From Nemertoderma westbladi (lineage: Eukaryota > Xenacoelomorpha > Nemertodermatida > Nemertodermatidae), in the NCBI GenBank assembly GCA_032718475.1, contig JAUCBJ010005426.1:1-61594 (forward strand): a DNA stretch of 61,594 nt. The letters run 5' to 3'. Position numbers and translations under genes: made by a program. Positions 22,385 to 33,572 of the stretch are shown piece by piece (positions within the stretch are counted from its first letter, which is position 1; each line of letters starts with the position of its first letter). The notes under the pieces were generated by a model, which ran no database searches, was not told the DNA's origin, and saw only the letters and a program-made list of their open reading frames with translations.

Positions 22385-24245
22385 TACCAATCGATGGAAA
22401 GGAGCAGGTTAAGGCCGAGTTTTCTAACCAAAACAATAAACAGTCACTTTACCAAATCAGGGAAAGGAGCAGGTTACAGAGACGGGATTTTCTAACCAAA
22501 ACAATAAACGATCACTTAACTAATTGAGGGAAAGGAGCAGGTTACAGAGGTGGGATTTTCTAACCAAAACAATAAACGATCACTTAACTTATTGAGGGAA
22601 AGGAGCAGGTTACAGAGGCGGGATTTTCTAACCAAAACAATAAACGATAACATTACCAATTGAGAGAAAGGAGCAGGTTACAGAGGCGGGATTTTCTAAC
22701 CAAAACAATAAACGATAACATTACCAATTAAGGGAAAGGAGCAGGTTACAGAGGCGGGATTTTCTAACCAAAACAATAAGCGATCACTTAACTAATTGAG
22801 GGAAAGGAGCAGGTTAAGGCCGGCTTTTCTAACCAAAACAATAAACAGTCACTTTACCAAATCAGGGAAAGGAGCAGGTTACAGAGACGGGATTTTCTAA
22901 CCAAAACAATAAACGATCATTTAACTAATTGAGGGAAAGGGGCAGGTTACAGAGGCGGGATTTTCTAACCAAAACAATAAACGATCATTTAACTAATTGA
23001 GGGAAAGGAGCAGGTTACAGAGACGGGATTTTCTAACCAAAACAATAAACGATCATTTAACTAATTGAGGGAAAGGAGCAGGTTACAGAGACGGGATTTT
23101 CTAACCAAAACAATAAACGATAACATTACCAATTGAGAGAAAGGAGCAGGTTACAGAGACGGGATTTTCTAACCAAAACAATAAACGATAACATTACCAA
23201 TTGAGAGAAAGGAGCAGGTTACAGAGGCGGGATTTTCTAACCAAAACAATAAACGATAACATTACTAATTGAGGGAAAGGAGCAGGTTACAGAGGCGGGA
23301 TTTTCTAACCAAAACAATAAACGATCATTTAACTAATTGAGGGAAAGGGGCAGGTTACAGAGGCGGGATTTTCTAACCAAAACAATAAACGATCATTTAA
23401 CTAATTGAGGGAAAGGGGCAGGTTACAGAGGCGGGATTTTCTAACCAAAACAATAAACGATCATTTAACTAATTGAGGGAAAGGGGCAGGTTACAGAGGC
23501 GGGATTTTCTAACCAAAACAATAAACGATCATTTAACTAATTGAGGGAAAGGAGCAGGTTACAGAGACGGGATTTTCTAACCAAAACAATAAACGATAAC
23601 ATTACCAATTGAGAGAAAGGAGCAGGTTACAGAGGCGGGATTTTCTAACCAAAACAATAAACGATCATTTAACTAATTGAGGGAAAGGGGCAGGTTACAG
23701 AGGCGGGATTTTCTAACCAAAACAATAAACGATCATTTAACTAATTGAGGGAAAGGAGCAGGTTACAGAGACGGGATTTTCTAACCAAAACAATAAACGA
23801 TCATTTAACTAATTGAGGGAAAGGGGCTGGTTACAGAGGCGGGATTTTCTAACCAAAACAATAAACGATCATTTAACTAATTGAGGGAAAGGGGCAGGTT
23901 ACAGAGGCGGGATTTTCTAACCAAAACAATAAACGATCATTTAACTAATTGAAGGAAAGGAGCAGGTTACAGAGACGGGATTTTCTAACCAAAACAATAA
24001 ACGATAACATTACCAATTGAGAGAAAGGAGCAGGTTACAGAGGCGGGATTTTCTAACCAAAACAATAAACGATAACATTACTAATTGAGGGAAAGGAGCA
24101 GGTTACAGAGGCGGGATTATCTAACCAAAACAATAAACGATCATTTAACTAATTGAGGGAATGGGGCAGGTTACAGAGGCGGGCCTTTCTAATCAAAACA
24201 ATAAACTGTCACTTTACCAATTCAGGGAAAGGAGCAGGTTACAGA
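22385..24245. repeat. 68-bp satellite array
   Basis: About 27 units of 68 bp (GGAAAGGAGCAGGTTACAGA, then GGCGGGATTTTCTAACC, AAAACAATAAACGATC and an AT-rich end). Two main unit types alternate: those with ATCATTTAACTAATTGAGGG and those with ATAACATTACCAATTGAGAG. On the minus strand each unit has a pyrimidine run followed by AATTAG, similar to a 3' splice site. A single diverged unit is at about 3072 in intron 6. Confidence 0.95.
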
Positions 24246-25145
24246 GTACGGATGAGTTATTATGAACTGATCTGTGCTGTTGGAAGTAGTGGTGCCGCTA
24301 TCCGTAACACTACTCAGACAGTAGTCATGATCCATTATTGATTATAAAACTAATACAGTAATAGGCCTAAATAATGTGAAAGGTATATCCACATTTTCCA
24401 CAATCCTGCAATCCAGTTTGGCCTATCAATTATTTAAAATTTATTAGCACAACCGGTAGGCCTACCATTACCGTATTTAAATGGTAGGCTACACAGTAGG
24501 CCTATAGCAGTACCGGTGACGGTACCGGTACTAAAATACAGAAATACCTGCTTTATACCTACATCTGTACATACAATATAGCAAAATAGTGCTATATATA
24601 CTAATACCGGTACTGATAGCCTGAGAGAACAGCAGTAGAGAAACCGGTAGCATGGAACCTAACATTAGACTTTTGGAGGACATAAAAAATCAAAAAAAAA
24701 AGGACAAAAAAAGGATTTAAACGGACAATAAAAATTATTGCGTTAAAGAAGTAGGGAGATATACTCTTTTAAGTTTAATTTCCCGAACCTTGGAACAACT
24801 GATTGTTTAAACATGCTTTCCCTTGCCGATGCGGGTCATAGTTTGATCTGATCTCATCAAGGATTTAATCTGGAACCACAGTAGTTCTGACTAATGTTAG
24901 TTTCACATAAACAGAATTATGTTGAATAATGTTTTTGCGATTGAGAACAGCATCAGACCAATATCACGATATGACCCAAAAATTTAAAATTTATCCTTAT
25001 TTGGGACTGAAACCAGTCGAATTGTTTTCAACTCTCGTTGAGGAACTCTCTTCTATATACATTTCCATGAGTATGGTTGTGTAATAGTCGCTGACGATGA
25101 CATATTGAAAACATCAGGTATACATTCTATATATTGGTTTTAATA
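24246..25145. other. Intron 4 spacer with TAGGCCTA-rich patch
   Basis: Between the 68-bp array and the transposon. TAGGCCTA and ACCGGTA motifs cluster at 24450-24650, as they do near 9230-9480. An A-rich tract lies at about 24680-24740. No coding sequence. Confidence 0.5.
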
Positions 25146-25147
25146 TA

Positions 25148-26884
25148 CAGGGTGTTCCACAAAATTTGACACGTTTTTGTTTTTTAATAACTTTGCGCGA
25201 TCTCAAACTAATTCCCTAGTTTTGGTGGCAATTTGAAGCCAAAAGATAAACTTAAACTTTGGTTTGGGTATGGAATATTTTAGTTGCTATGGTAACATAC
25301 ATTATTCACACTAACACTTATTCTGAAAAATAGTATGAAATGTTCTCAGATAATTTATGAGGGAGATGTTGAATATAAGACAAATTTTAAATATTGATCT
25401 AAATTAAGTATTAGTGAAGTCATAGTAATAATCTAAATTTATTTATTCTAGACAACATCATCATTATCTGTAGCTTTAAGTGTGTTTTAATTGTGCATTT
25501 GTTACATATTGGTACGAAAGTTTTCATCATAAATAAGTTTTTTGAGCTGAAATCTGCAAAACTTGTATCACTACAGTATTCCCATAAATATCCTGGAGAA
25601 AGGCGACCTACAAGGAAAGACATATCTAGGATTGTCATTAAATTTCGAAACGAAAAAACGCTTTTGCGTAAGAAAGGTTCCTGAAAGTAAGAAAGTAAGA
25701 AAGGCCCCTTAGTGAAAATGTTGTTAATTATATTGGCCAATATTTAACCGCACACCCAGAAACCTCATTACGTAGAGCATCATTGGCTCTAAATGTTAGT
25801 CTTGGAGGTTTGCATAGGACTGCAAAGAATCTCCACTTTAGAGCTTACAAACTCCAAGTCGTTCATGGACTACAATCCTCAGATTATTCAACAGAGTAGA
25901 AGCCGCTTCTAAAATAGCAGAGTACCTCCATGATAAGGACCTGAGTAACGTGTTCTTCAGCGACGAGGCAACTTTTCATATCAACGGCCAAGTAAACAGA
26001 TGGAATTGTAGGATTTGGGGAAAGGAGAATCCTCATAAAATTGTAGAAAGGTTTAGGGATACCCCAAAGGTTACAGTGTGGGCTGCGATGTCCGAAACCA
26101 AACTAATTGGCCCCTATTTCTTCCCCCATTCTACTGTAAACAGGTTCTCTTACCTAGACTTGCTAAAGGACTACTTTGTTCCCCAGTATCAAATCTCTCC
26201 ACGGCAATCTTCCAACAAGACGGTGCACCACCCCACAGGGGCTATTGGTGAGAGAGTTTCTCAATGAAAACTTTCAGGGACGATGGATCGGTCGAGATGC
26301 TCCTGTAAAGTGGCCGCCACGATCACCAGACATGACTCCCTTGGATTTTAGTCTTTGGGGGCATATGAACGATCTAGAATACGCCCAGAATCTACACAAT
26401 GTTGAGGAACTGAAGACGGCAATTCGGGATGCCTTTAGTTCGTTGTCCAAGGATTACTTCGCTAATTGCTTCAAGGAGATGCGCAGAAGACTGGATCACG
26501 TCCAGCATATTGGAGGAGGACATATTGAAGTGTATTAGTAGTAAATTATTATAATTAATTAAATTAAATTAGTATAAAGTAGTAGTAAACTCATTGTAAA
26601 CTTACCCAATATTAAACTATTTTAGCCCACTACCTATATGTTTCATTATTTCACTAATATGTACAGTTTTATACCTTTATATTTATAGTAAAATTAAGTG
26701 GATAATCAATCTCTTGTTTTATATAGCAACATTAAGTTTCCATAGCAACTAAAACATGCCATACCCAAACCAAAGTTTAAGTTTATCTTTCGGCTTCCGA
26801 TTGCCACCAAAACTAGGAAATTAGGTTGAGATCGCGCAAAGTTATTAAAAAATAAAAACGTGTCAAATTTTGTGGAACACCCTG
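25148..26884. mobile_element. Tc1/mariner-type DNA transposon with long TIRs
   Basis: Bounded by CAGGGTGTTCC at 25148 and GGAACACCCTG ending at 26884, each flanked by TA, the target duplication typical of the IS630-Tc1-mariner superfamily. The inverted repeats are long, about 130-140 bp, and almost identical, which argues for a fairly recent insertion. The interior encodes a broken transposase (25493-26538, plus strand). It lies in intron 4 of the large gene. Confidence 0.92.
25493..26538 (+). pseudogene. Tc1/mariner-type transposase, frameshifted
   Basis: The N-terminal part (25493-25684) resembles the helix-turn-helix region of these transposases (GERRPTRKDISRIVIKF). A second HTH-like part follows at about 25712-25890 (RRASLALNVSLGGL). 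The catalytic part has the first Asp in VFFSDEATFHINGQ (about 25950), the second in an FQQDGAPPH segment (about 26210) and the third in WPPRSPDMTPLDFSLWG (about 26315-26365); about 36 residues separate the last two, a DDxD pattern. Stops near 25684 and 25899 and frame changes near 26200-26250 break the gene, so this copy cannot make transposase. Confidence 0.88.
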
Positions 26885-26886
26885 TA

Positions 26887-27050
26887 TAATAATACTATAT
26901 TAATTTGCATGCAGCAATCTTAATGTCTTCTATAATGCTATATCACCAATAATATAGTAATAATATAGGTTCCTGTATTAAATTCCACTCATATTTCAAA
27001 AATAAATTGTAAACTTAATTATAACATTATTGTATAGCTTAAATTCTTAC
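26887..27050. other. Intron 4, 5' end
   Basis: Short AT-rich stretch beginning with the donor GTAAGAATT of exon 4 on the minus strand. Nothing else visible. Confidence 0.5.
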
Positions 27051-27225
27051 CACGACACTAGATGATTCGTAGTTTTCTTCCGCCATTGCTACTTTGTCAG
27101 CCAAATTAATGAGTTCCTCGTCCGCTGTAATGTTGGGATTGGAACAGAAACCGTGGGTGGATCTGTGCCGGAAGCTGAGTGTGCTGGTGAGTAGTCTCAG
27201 TCTCAAAGATGACCTTGGGGACGAC
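27051..27225 (-). CDS. Exon 4 of the large minus-strand gene
   Basis: Exon of 175 nt. The acceptor ACATACAACAG lies next to 27225 and the strong donor GTCGTG|GTAAGAATT at 27051/27050. The first base completes the codon begun in exon 3 (CG|G, Arg), and it then reads 58 codons without a stop, ending in phase 0. The product begins SSPRSSLRLRLLTSTLSFRH, continues through HGFCSNPNITADEELINLAD and ends AEENYESSSVV. It is the least disordered-looking part of the protein and the best query for a homology search. I do not recognise the family. Confidence 0.75.
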
Positions 27226-27347
27226 CTGTTGTATGTACAGTTAATATTACATCAAATAATCGTATATCATAATGGACATGGAGTATGTAGATTGAAAGAG
27301 ACCCGAGTATAGCTGTAGTGAGCTAGAAGGTTGATTGTGCCTTGGGG

Positions 27348-28557
27348 ACCGTTACTGTCAGAACTAACCGTTTCTGTAAGAACTAACCGTTTCTATAAGA
27401 ACTAACCGTTTCTATAAGAACTAACCGTTTCTGTAAAAACTAAACGTTTCTATAAAAACCAACCGTTTCTGTAAGAACTAACCGTTTCTGAAAGAACTAA
27501 CCGTTTCTATAAGAACTAACCGTTTCCGTAAGAACTAACCGTTTCTGTAAGAACTAACCGTTTCTGTAAGAACTAACCGTTACTATAAAAACCAACCCTT
27601 TCTGTAAGAACTAACCGTTTCTATAAAAACCAACCGTTTCTGTAAGAAGTAATTAACCGTTTCTATAAGAACTAACCGTTTCTATAAGAACTAACCGTTT
27701 CTATAAGAACTAACCGTTTCTATAAGAACTAACCGTTTCTATAAGAACTAACCGTTTCTGTAAGAACTAACCGTTCCTGTAAGAACTAACCGTTTCTGTA
27801 AGAACTAACCGTTTCTGTAAGAACTAACCGTTTCTATAAGAACTAACCGTTTCTGTAAGAACTAACCGTTTCTGTAAGAACTAACCGTTTCTGTAAGAAC
27901 TAACCGTTTCTGTAAAAACAAACCGTTTCTGTAAGAACTAACCGTTTCTGTAAGAACTAACCGTTTCTGTAAGAACTAACCGTTTCTGTAAGAAGTAATT
28001 AACCGTTTCTATAAGAACTAACCGTTTCTATAAGAACTAACCGTTTCTATAAGAACTAACCGTTTCTATAAGAACTAACCGTTTCTGTAAGAACTAACCG
28101 TTTCTGTAAGAACTAACCGTTTCTGTAAGAACTAACCGTTTCTATAAGAACTAACCGTTTCTATAAAACCAACCGTTTCTGTAAGAAGTAATTAACCGTT
28201 TCTATAAGAACTAACCGTTTCTATAAGAACTAACCGTTTCTATAAGAACGAACCGTTTCTATAAGAACTAACCGTTTCTATAAGAACTAACCGTTTCTGT
28301 AAGAACTAACCGTTCCTGTAAGAACTAACCGTTTCTGTAAGAACTAACCGTTTCTGTAAGAACTAACCGTTTCTATAAGAACTAACCGTTTCTATAAGAA
28401 CTAACCGTTTCTGTAAGAACTAACCGTTTCTGTAAGAACTAACCGTTTCTGTAAAAACCAACCGTTTCTGTAAGAACTAACCGTTTCTGTAAAAACCACC
28501 CGTTTCTGTAAGAACTAACCGTTTCTGTAAAAACCAACCGTTTCTGTAAGAACTAAC
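27348..28557. repeat. 19-bp satellite array made of splice-donor units
   Basis: About 63 units of AACTAACCGTTTCTGTAAG (plus strand). On the minus strand this reads AAACG|GTTAGTTCTTACAG, with GTTAGT matching a 5' splice site and TTCTTACAG a 3' splice site in every unit. The first unit on the minus strand starts exactly at the end of exon 3 and supplies its donor. Unit variants include GTTGGTTTTTACAG and an insertion (AGTAATTAACC) seen at least three times, near 27648, 27993 and 28186, marking a longer-range duplication of about 200-350 bp. The array fills intron 3. Confidence 0.95.
28552..28557 (-). other. 5' splice site of intron 3, first unit of the 19-bp array
   Basis: CG|GTTAGT. Joining here restores the frame into exon 4 (CG + G = Arg), which supports use of this unit. 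The same hexamer or a close variant repeats every 19 bp through the intron. Confidence 0.65.
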
Positions 28558-29108
28558 CGTTTCTTATTTTTCCCCAAAAAGAACGGAATGGCAATAGTTT
28601 TGGATTTCTTTCGTTTACCGGATTCCCTGACTGGGTTGCTCGCGGCCAGTATATCGGGATGCGATTGGTCAGCTATATCGACCAATCGGGATGCCGAAAC
28701 ATGCGGTGCGCTGGGAGAGCGGCGTCGGTGTCGCGACGAATGACGCCGATCCTCCGCTAGGGGGTGTACGATCTCGGGGATGCTAGTCGTCGAGAAGGAA
28801 GGCGAAATAACCGAAGAGAAATATTTCGAATCCCCGGAAATATCGATCATTGATTGGCTAACGTGAAGTGGTTTGAAGTCCGGGGAATATTCGTCTACTT
28901 GTCCGGTAGACGGACAAGGGTAACGCCCCCTAGCGATGGGACGCGGGGAACGGTTAGGGGAGGAGAGTAGCGGGAGGGGGTACAGTTGGTCCTCCGATAG
29001 ACCTTGGTCTGTGTCTCTGGGGTCACTGTCCCGTAGGTCAGGTACACTTGAGTTTATGTAGGATCTACCGCTGCTGTTTAATGCCAATGATGACGTCGAG
29101 GTGTGCAT
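28558..29108 (-). CDS. Exon 3 of the large minus-strand gene
   Basis: Exon of 551 nt. The acceptor is CGATTGTTGCAG next to 29108; the donor is AAACG|GTTAGT at 28558/28557, the first unit of the 19-bp array. It starts in phase 0 (MHTSTSSLALNSSGRSYINS) and ends with two bases of an Arg codon completed by exon 4. The protein segment is Ser/Pro/Arg-rich with RRHSS and RSPSAP motifs (the latter fits the mode-1 14-3-3 pattern RSxSxP if phosphorylated) and a basic end (KRKKSKTIAIPFFLGKNKK). No folded domain recognised. Confidence 0.8.
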
Positions 29109-29501
29109 CTGCAACAATCGATATTGTGAACAAAGTTTGAGAATGAAATATTTATCTTATATAATCTGGTTTATTTAATAAAGTTTAGCAACGTATTCTA
29201 TACAGAAAAGGAAAGCAATTGAGAAAACTTATTTATTTTATTTCTAACAGAAAGTAATTATTGTAAAGAGAGGGGAATGACGCGCTACTAGAACGCGTAT
29301 AGCGCTGGTTCAACCCCCGGTGACTTGCACTCCTCATTTCTTCCAGTAAAATATCTTGGAACAAATAAATATATTTGGTGCACTTACAGTACTAACTCTG
29401 ATTTTGTATAAACAGTTTGATTATTTCAACACCTATATAAACTGGTGGTCCTGCGAATTATTGTAACCCCCAGGTTCACTACTCCCACAACCTTCACTTA
29501 C
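29109..29501. other. Intron 2
   Basis: Intron of 393 nt on the minus strand, from GTAAGT (29501-29496) to TTGTTGCAG. The exon 2 frame would hit TAG at 29433-29435 if this intron were not removed, so retention would truncate the protein after about 23 extra residues. Confidence 0.7.
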
Positions 29502-30924
29502 ACTCTCTATGTCCGCATCCTCGCCGTCCGACTCCGAACCTCCGATAATCTCCGATATGAGGGGCGTGTAGTAGTGCGCCTCTAGCGGGTAGGTCTCTCC
29601 GAAACTCAGCTGTCTGGGGCTCCCGTTGGCGGCGCCAGTGTGGCGGAGTTCCCTCGGGCTGGAACGCCGTTGGAACGAGCCGTTCCATCTCATTATCTTG
29701 CGTTCCGTCGGCCCCTGGATCCCGGGTTCGCTGTGTCGACGACGTCGTTTATCGAACCGCCGCGCGATGGAGCCGGCGGAGGCGGGGGCGCGCGGTGGGG
29801 CCGGCGCGCCCTGCCGGTAGGGGGCGTGCATCGGGTTGCTGCGACTCCGCAGCCGGTCAAACGGAGCGTCGAGGCCGGCGGGTTCGGCGACCGCACTGCC
29901 GACGGCGAGGAGAGTGTCTGCGAGACCGAAGTGCGCGTCCAACACCGGACATTCCGCACTCACCCGGAGTGTGTCCGGAACCTCCGGACGAACCGCAACC
30001 GGCTGGCCGCCGCACTCCACGATGGGTGAGAGTTCCGGAGCCGGGAAGTAGGTGGCGTCGGGATGTACCCCCCAGCCGGACTCCGTACCGAGTCCGACTC
30101 CGGGGACGTCCACGAATATATTGCGAATGTCTTCGATACCGTCGTCGGACAAATCGTTTACCGACGACGAGAATTCCGTCGTAGCAAAACTAACGGCGAC
30201 GAATTCCGCTTCAACTCGACTCTCCGACACGATAGTAGAAGCTTCCTTGCTTCCACTAATCCCTTCTAGAACTTCCACCTCGTCGTCCAACTCATTATCT
30301 TCGAGAGGAACGCAATCAATCTCTTCAATGTCCTCGAAGCTGCTGTTACTGACACTGCTGAGAGCGGATTCGAGTTTCCGACGGCCCAATAGCGCGGCTA
30401 GCGGGTTCGCGAACGGTTTGGGTCGACTAAACGGCGCGCTGGGAAGAGAAAACCGGTGCGCCGGAACCGGGGTTACGTCATTGGACCCGTCGTCGGTGAC
30501 GTCATCGTATGACTCGACGCTGCTGGACTCGTCGCCATCTAGAGATTGAAGGTTGAACTCGCTAGCGCAGCGTGGCGAGTTGTTTATCGGGATGCTGGTC
30601 ACCGATTCCAACTCGCTCACCTCGTCAGTGCAGGCCCGCTGGGATTGGTCGTCGTCCTTGGCAACTATGTTGGAATCCGATTGGCTCCTGGGTAGACTAG
30701 AGGGGAACTCCGGCCAATCGGTAATAAGTCGGTAATCCGCCACCGAGTGTCGCCTTCTACTGCGGTTAGTTGCCTTAGTAACGGGATCCATTGCCAGCGA
30801 CGCATTCCAACAGCAGTCGCTAGAGGCGCCAAGTACATAACCGTCTAGTGGGCTAGCCAATGGCTCGGTAACAGAGACTCCGTCGGACCAGAGGCCTGTA
30901 ATACCTTGGCAGTTATTGACAAAA
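29502..30924 (-). CDS. Exon 2 of the large minus-strand gene (main disordered exon)
   Basis: Exon of 1423 nt. The acceptor TTTTTTTGCTTCTAG lies next to 30924 and the donor GAGAGT|GTAAGT at 29502. The first T completes the Ser codon left open by exon 1; the end is phase 0. It encodes about 474 residues, rich in Ser, Asp, Glu and Arg, with several basic-Ser sites (SRRRHSVADY, KRRRRHSEPG), a long acidic region (SFEDIEEIDCVPLEDNELDD) and an acidic end (GGSESDGEDADIES). GC content is far above the surrounding introns and the frame is open throughout. Likely an intrinsically disordered, phosphorylated scaffold region; no catalytic domain is visible. This is the largest exon and the strongest single coding signal of the gene. 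Confidence 0.85.
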
Positions 30925-32162
30925 CTAGAAGCAAAAAAACAATCGATCTCAAGAGAAAATAGCAAAAAATATATAATAAATAAAATATGTAAAATTGTAA
31001 ATATAAATAGTAGGGTAAGATACCCAGACAGCCAGAGGTCAAAAATGTAACGAGAAACTACAGTTAGTCAAACAAAGTGAGAATATTTATAAGAATTATC
31101 TCTACCATAAACAGAATTCAGTAATTATAAGGGAAACTGATTACCGGTATATTGAAAATTCAACCAATTAATGTAATTTAGTTTAAAAAAAAAATTACTG
31201 GAATTATAATTAATAATTAGTATCCGTGTCATTAAATTGACCGTTTGGAGCTCCAAATAGCTGAATAGGCGTGTCTCCTGTGACATTCATTAAGAAATAA
31301 TCTCCAGTTACTAATACTATCGGTATATAATATAAGTTACAAAATGTTTGTAAATAATACAAAACTTGTATCAAAGTAACAATCAATACTCATAGGAGCG
31401 TAAAGTTAATCCCTCACACAAAAGTGGCTAACCTTCAGCAAAGGTATGAAATAATGATGGCCACAAAATAGTTATATATAGAACCGGAACTAGCGATATA
31501 AACCCTCCCCTTACACACAGCTGAGAGCTTGCGGTATAACTTTAATTGAGCAATGTACCGTTGTATCGAGGCTATTGGCAACCAACTAAAGAATCAAATT
31601 AACTTCACTTTCGGTCCATCAACTGCGGCTGATGTATGCCAACTGTAAAGTAATGCAAAGGGTTGCGCGTATCCCTATCCATATATTGCCATTGTTCTGG
31701 CGACACAGTAGGGAGCCGAACAACTTACTATATATTTGATTATAAACTACATATACGGTAAGTGTCCCGTCAACTTTGTTCTTAAATCGCGTTCACACGC
31801 TATTCAACCTTAACGAAACTGCGACGTGAAGTCTGAATAAGTAATGAGTGGATATAATCAACATTATTTTATTATCCCGTTTAAATATTATATAATCACA
31901 GGAGGGAATAGCGCAATCACATTTATAAATCAAATACTATAAATTCAGCCTAATATTCATTCAGTATACAAGGTGATAGTTGGAGCTGAATCAGCTGATC
32001 TAATCAATCATTACGGTACCGTTAACTACACCCAGACTCACAACACGACTAACTAACTAAGCAACTGAAACCTCATATCTATTTATTATATTAATGGTAT
32101 TAATTACGGGGATAAATAATACCATAAATTAAGCGAACAATATTTGATAAAAACTAACTCAC
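30925..32162. other. Intron 1
   Basis: Intron of 1238 nt with donor GACAG|GTGAGT and a strong pyrimidine tract before the acceptor at 30924. AT-rich; holds a CGCGTTCACACGC segment near 31789 similar to the TIR of the 3241-8138 element. No gene or array. Confidence 0.7.
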
Positions 32163-32635
32163 CTGTCATTACCCACAACGTCTTTCGACTCGTGGTGTAA
32201 AGATTCACAATCGAAATTATCATGATTCATCGACACATTTTCCGACATATATCCTTCTCCTAAACCCCAGGAACCTTCGCCAACAACGCCGTTCACAGCG
32301 GGACATCTGATCTCTGCAATAGCCAGATCTGTCTCCTCGCATTCATCACTGACCTTATAACTATGAACCCCCTCAATGGCTACATGTGCGAGTCCCATAT
32401 TGTCCACCCTTTCAGGCGATATATCGGAATTGGGACGTTTCACGGTTAATTTACTGACGTAGGTTATCAGCACGGGAGAACTTCCGTAAGGACATAGTTC
32501 ATTGGGCAGCTCGTACGGGCCCTCAAACATTTCGTTGTCGATGCCATCGAAGGGCGCCCCCGAACCAACGCTGTTGCTAAGTGCCTCAGAGTGGTCTACG
32601 TTGCCGTACCAACACCGTTTAAACGAATTTCCCAT
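32163..32635 (-). CDS. Exon 1 (coding start) of the large minus-strand gene
   Basis: Encodes 157 residues plus two bases of a Ser codon, beginning MGNSFKRCWYGNVDHSEALS. I chose this ATG because the frame is open from it to the donor GACAG|GTGAGT at 32163/32162 and the phase fits exon 2. The Met-Gly start with a nearby Cys and basic residues recalls N-terminally lipidated proteins, but Lys at position 6 does not fit the usual N-myristoylation pattern, so this is only a possibility. The rest is acidic and polar with no recognised domain. Upstream non-coding exons and the promoter were not identified. Confidence 0.7.
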
Positions 32636-33572
32636 CCATGCACAGTTCTTGAATAATGAATTACGAAAATCATAATCAAAATCAATTACATTATTAACAG
32701 ATTATACAGTTCAGCAGTTATATTACAGTATTAGGCCTACAGTCAGACAGTATTACGGGTACCTATATTTAAACCTTACCGTCAGACCGTCGTACTGTCG
32801 TAGGCGCAGCAGATGCCAGCCTGCCAGCTTCCAGTTTCCTGATTTCGCTAAGCAGCTAAGCTGTGTCCCTGCTGCCCTGACCCGGCACCCTGCAGCCCTG
32901 TGTCCAACGAAAATTATAATATTACAATTACAGACCCTCAGACATGGCAGCATGCTGGCATGGGTAATATCACATTTGAGGCACAGGCCGCACAGCACAC
33001 AGTGGTAAGAACCACAATGAATAATTTTTTTTTATTCTATGAAGTTACACATAGTCTGATAGTGCGTAGGTCCGAGAGTGTTTGTGTGAAATTTGAGACA
33101 AATTGGTCCAAAAATGGCCACTGGCAGACTGGGGAATAAAGGTGTTTGTCACTGTGCCTCAAATGTGATAGAACCATGACCAAGCCAAGTACCAACTATT
33201 GCAACAACAAACTACCGCACTACCCACTACCTGACTACCGGTACTGTGTATCATTCATCATTGTAAATATTGGAATATTGATTATATTCGACTGGCAGAC
33301 TGGAAGACTGCGCTTCCTACATTCAAACATACCTGACCCAGTGACCAGAGACACTATCTGACTATTGCCAGATTGCAGTTAGCTAATGCAGTATTCTGGT
33401 ATTGGCAGTGATTCAGCAGTTCAGTGTCAGTGAGTACCATATTGTAGCTTATTAAGCCAGTGATAGTGATGTACCCTGTAGAATTTAAACAACAGTCAAC
33501 AGCGCAAGGAAGTCAGCGCTCAGTGCTCGCTGCATTGCAACATTGGATTTTCCCAGAGTTAGCTACATAATA
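32636..33572. other. Region upstream of the first coding exon
   Basis: Moderately AT-rich, with short open frames that resemble nothing. This should hold the 5' UTR and possibly the promoter of the large gene; no element can be assigned with confidence. Confidence 0.4.

Noticed and set aside
27061-27312. 72-codon plus-strand open frame over exon 4
   Set aside because: It is antisense to the well-supported exon 4 and lacks coding resemblance.
29278-29335. tRNA-like segment with a GGTTCAACCCC B-box-like motif
   Set aside because: The motif fits a B box loosely, but no acceptor stem, A box or cloverleaf could be found on either strand. At most a degraded tRNA-derived SINE piece.
29433-29501. 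Extension of exon 2 to the in-frame TAG at 29433 as the gene's end
   Set aside because: A GTAAGT donor at 29501 gives a phase-0 join to exon 3, and exon 3 to exon 4 also fits, so the longer gene model explains more. Intron retention remains possible.
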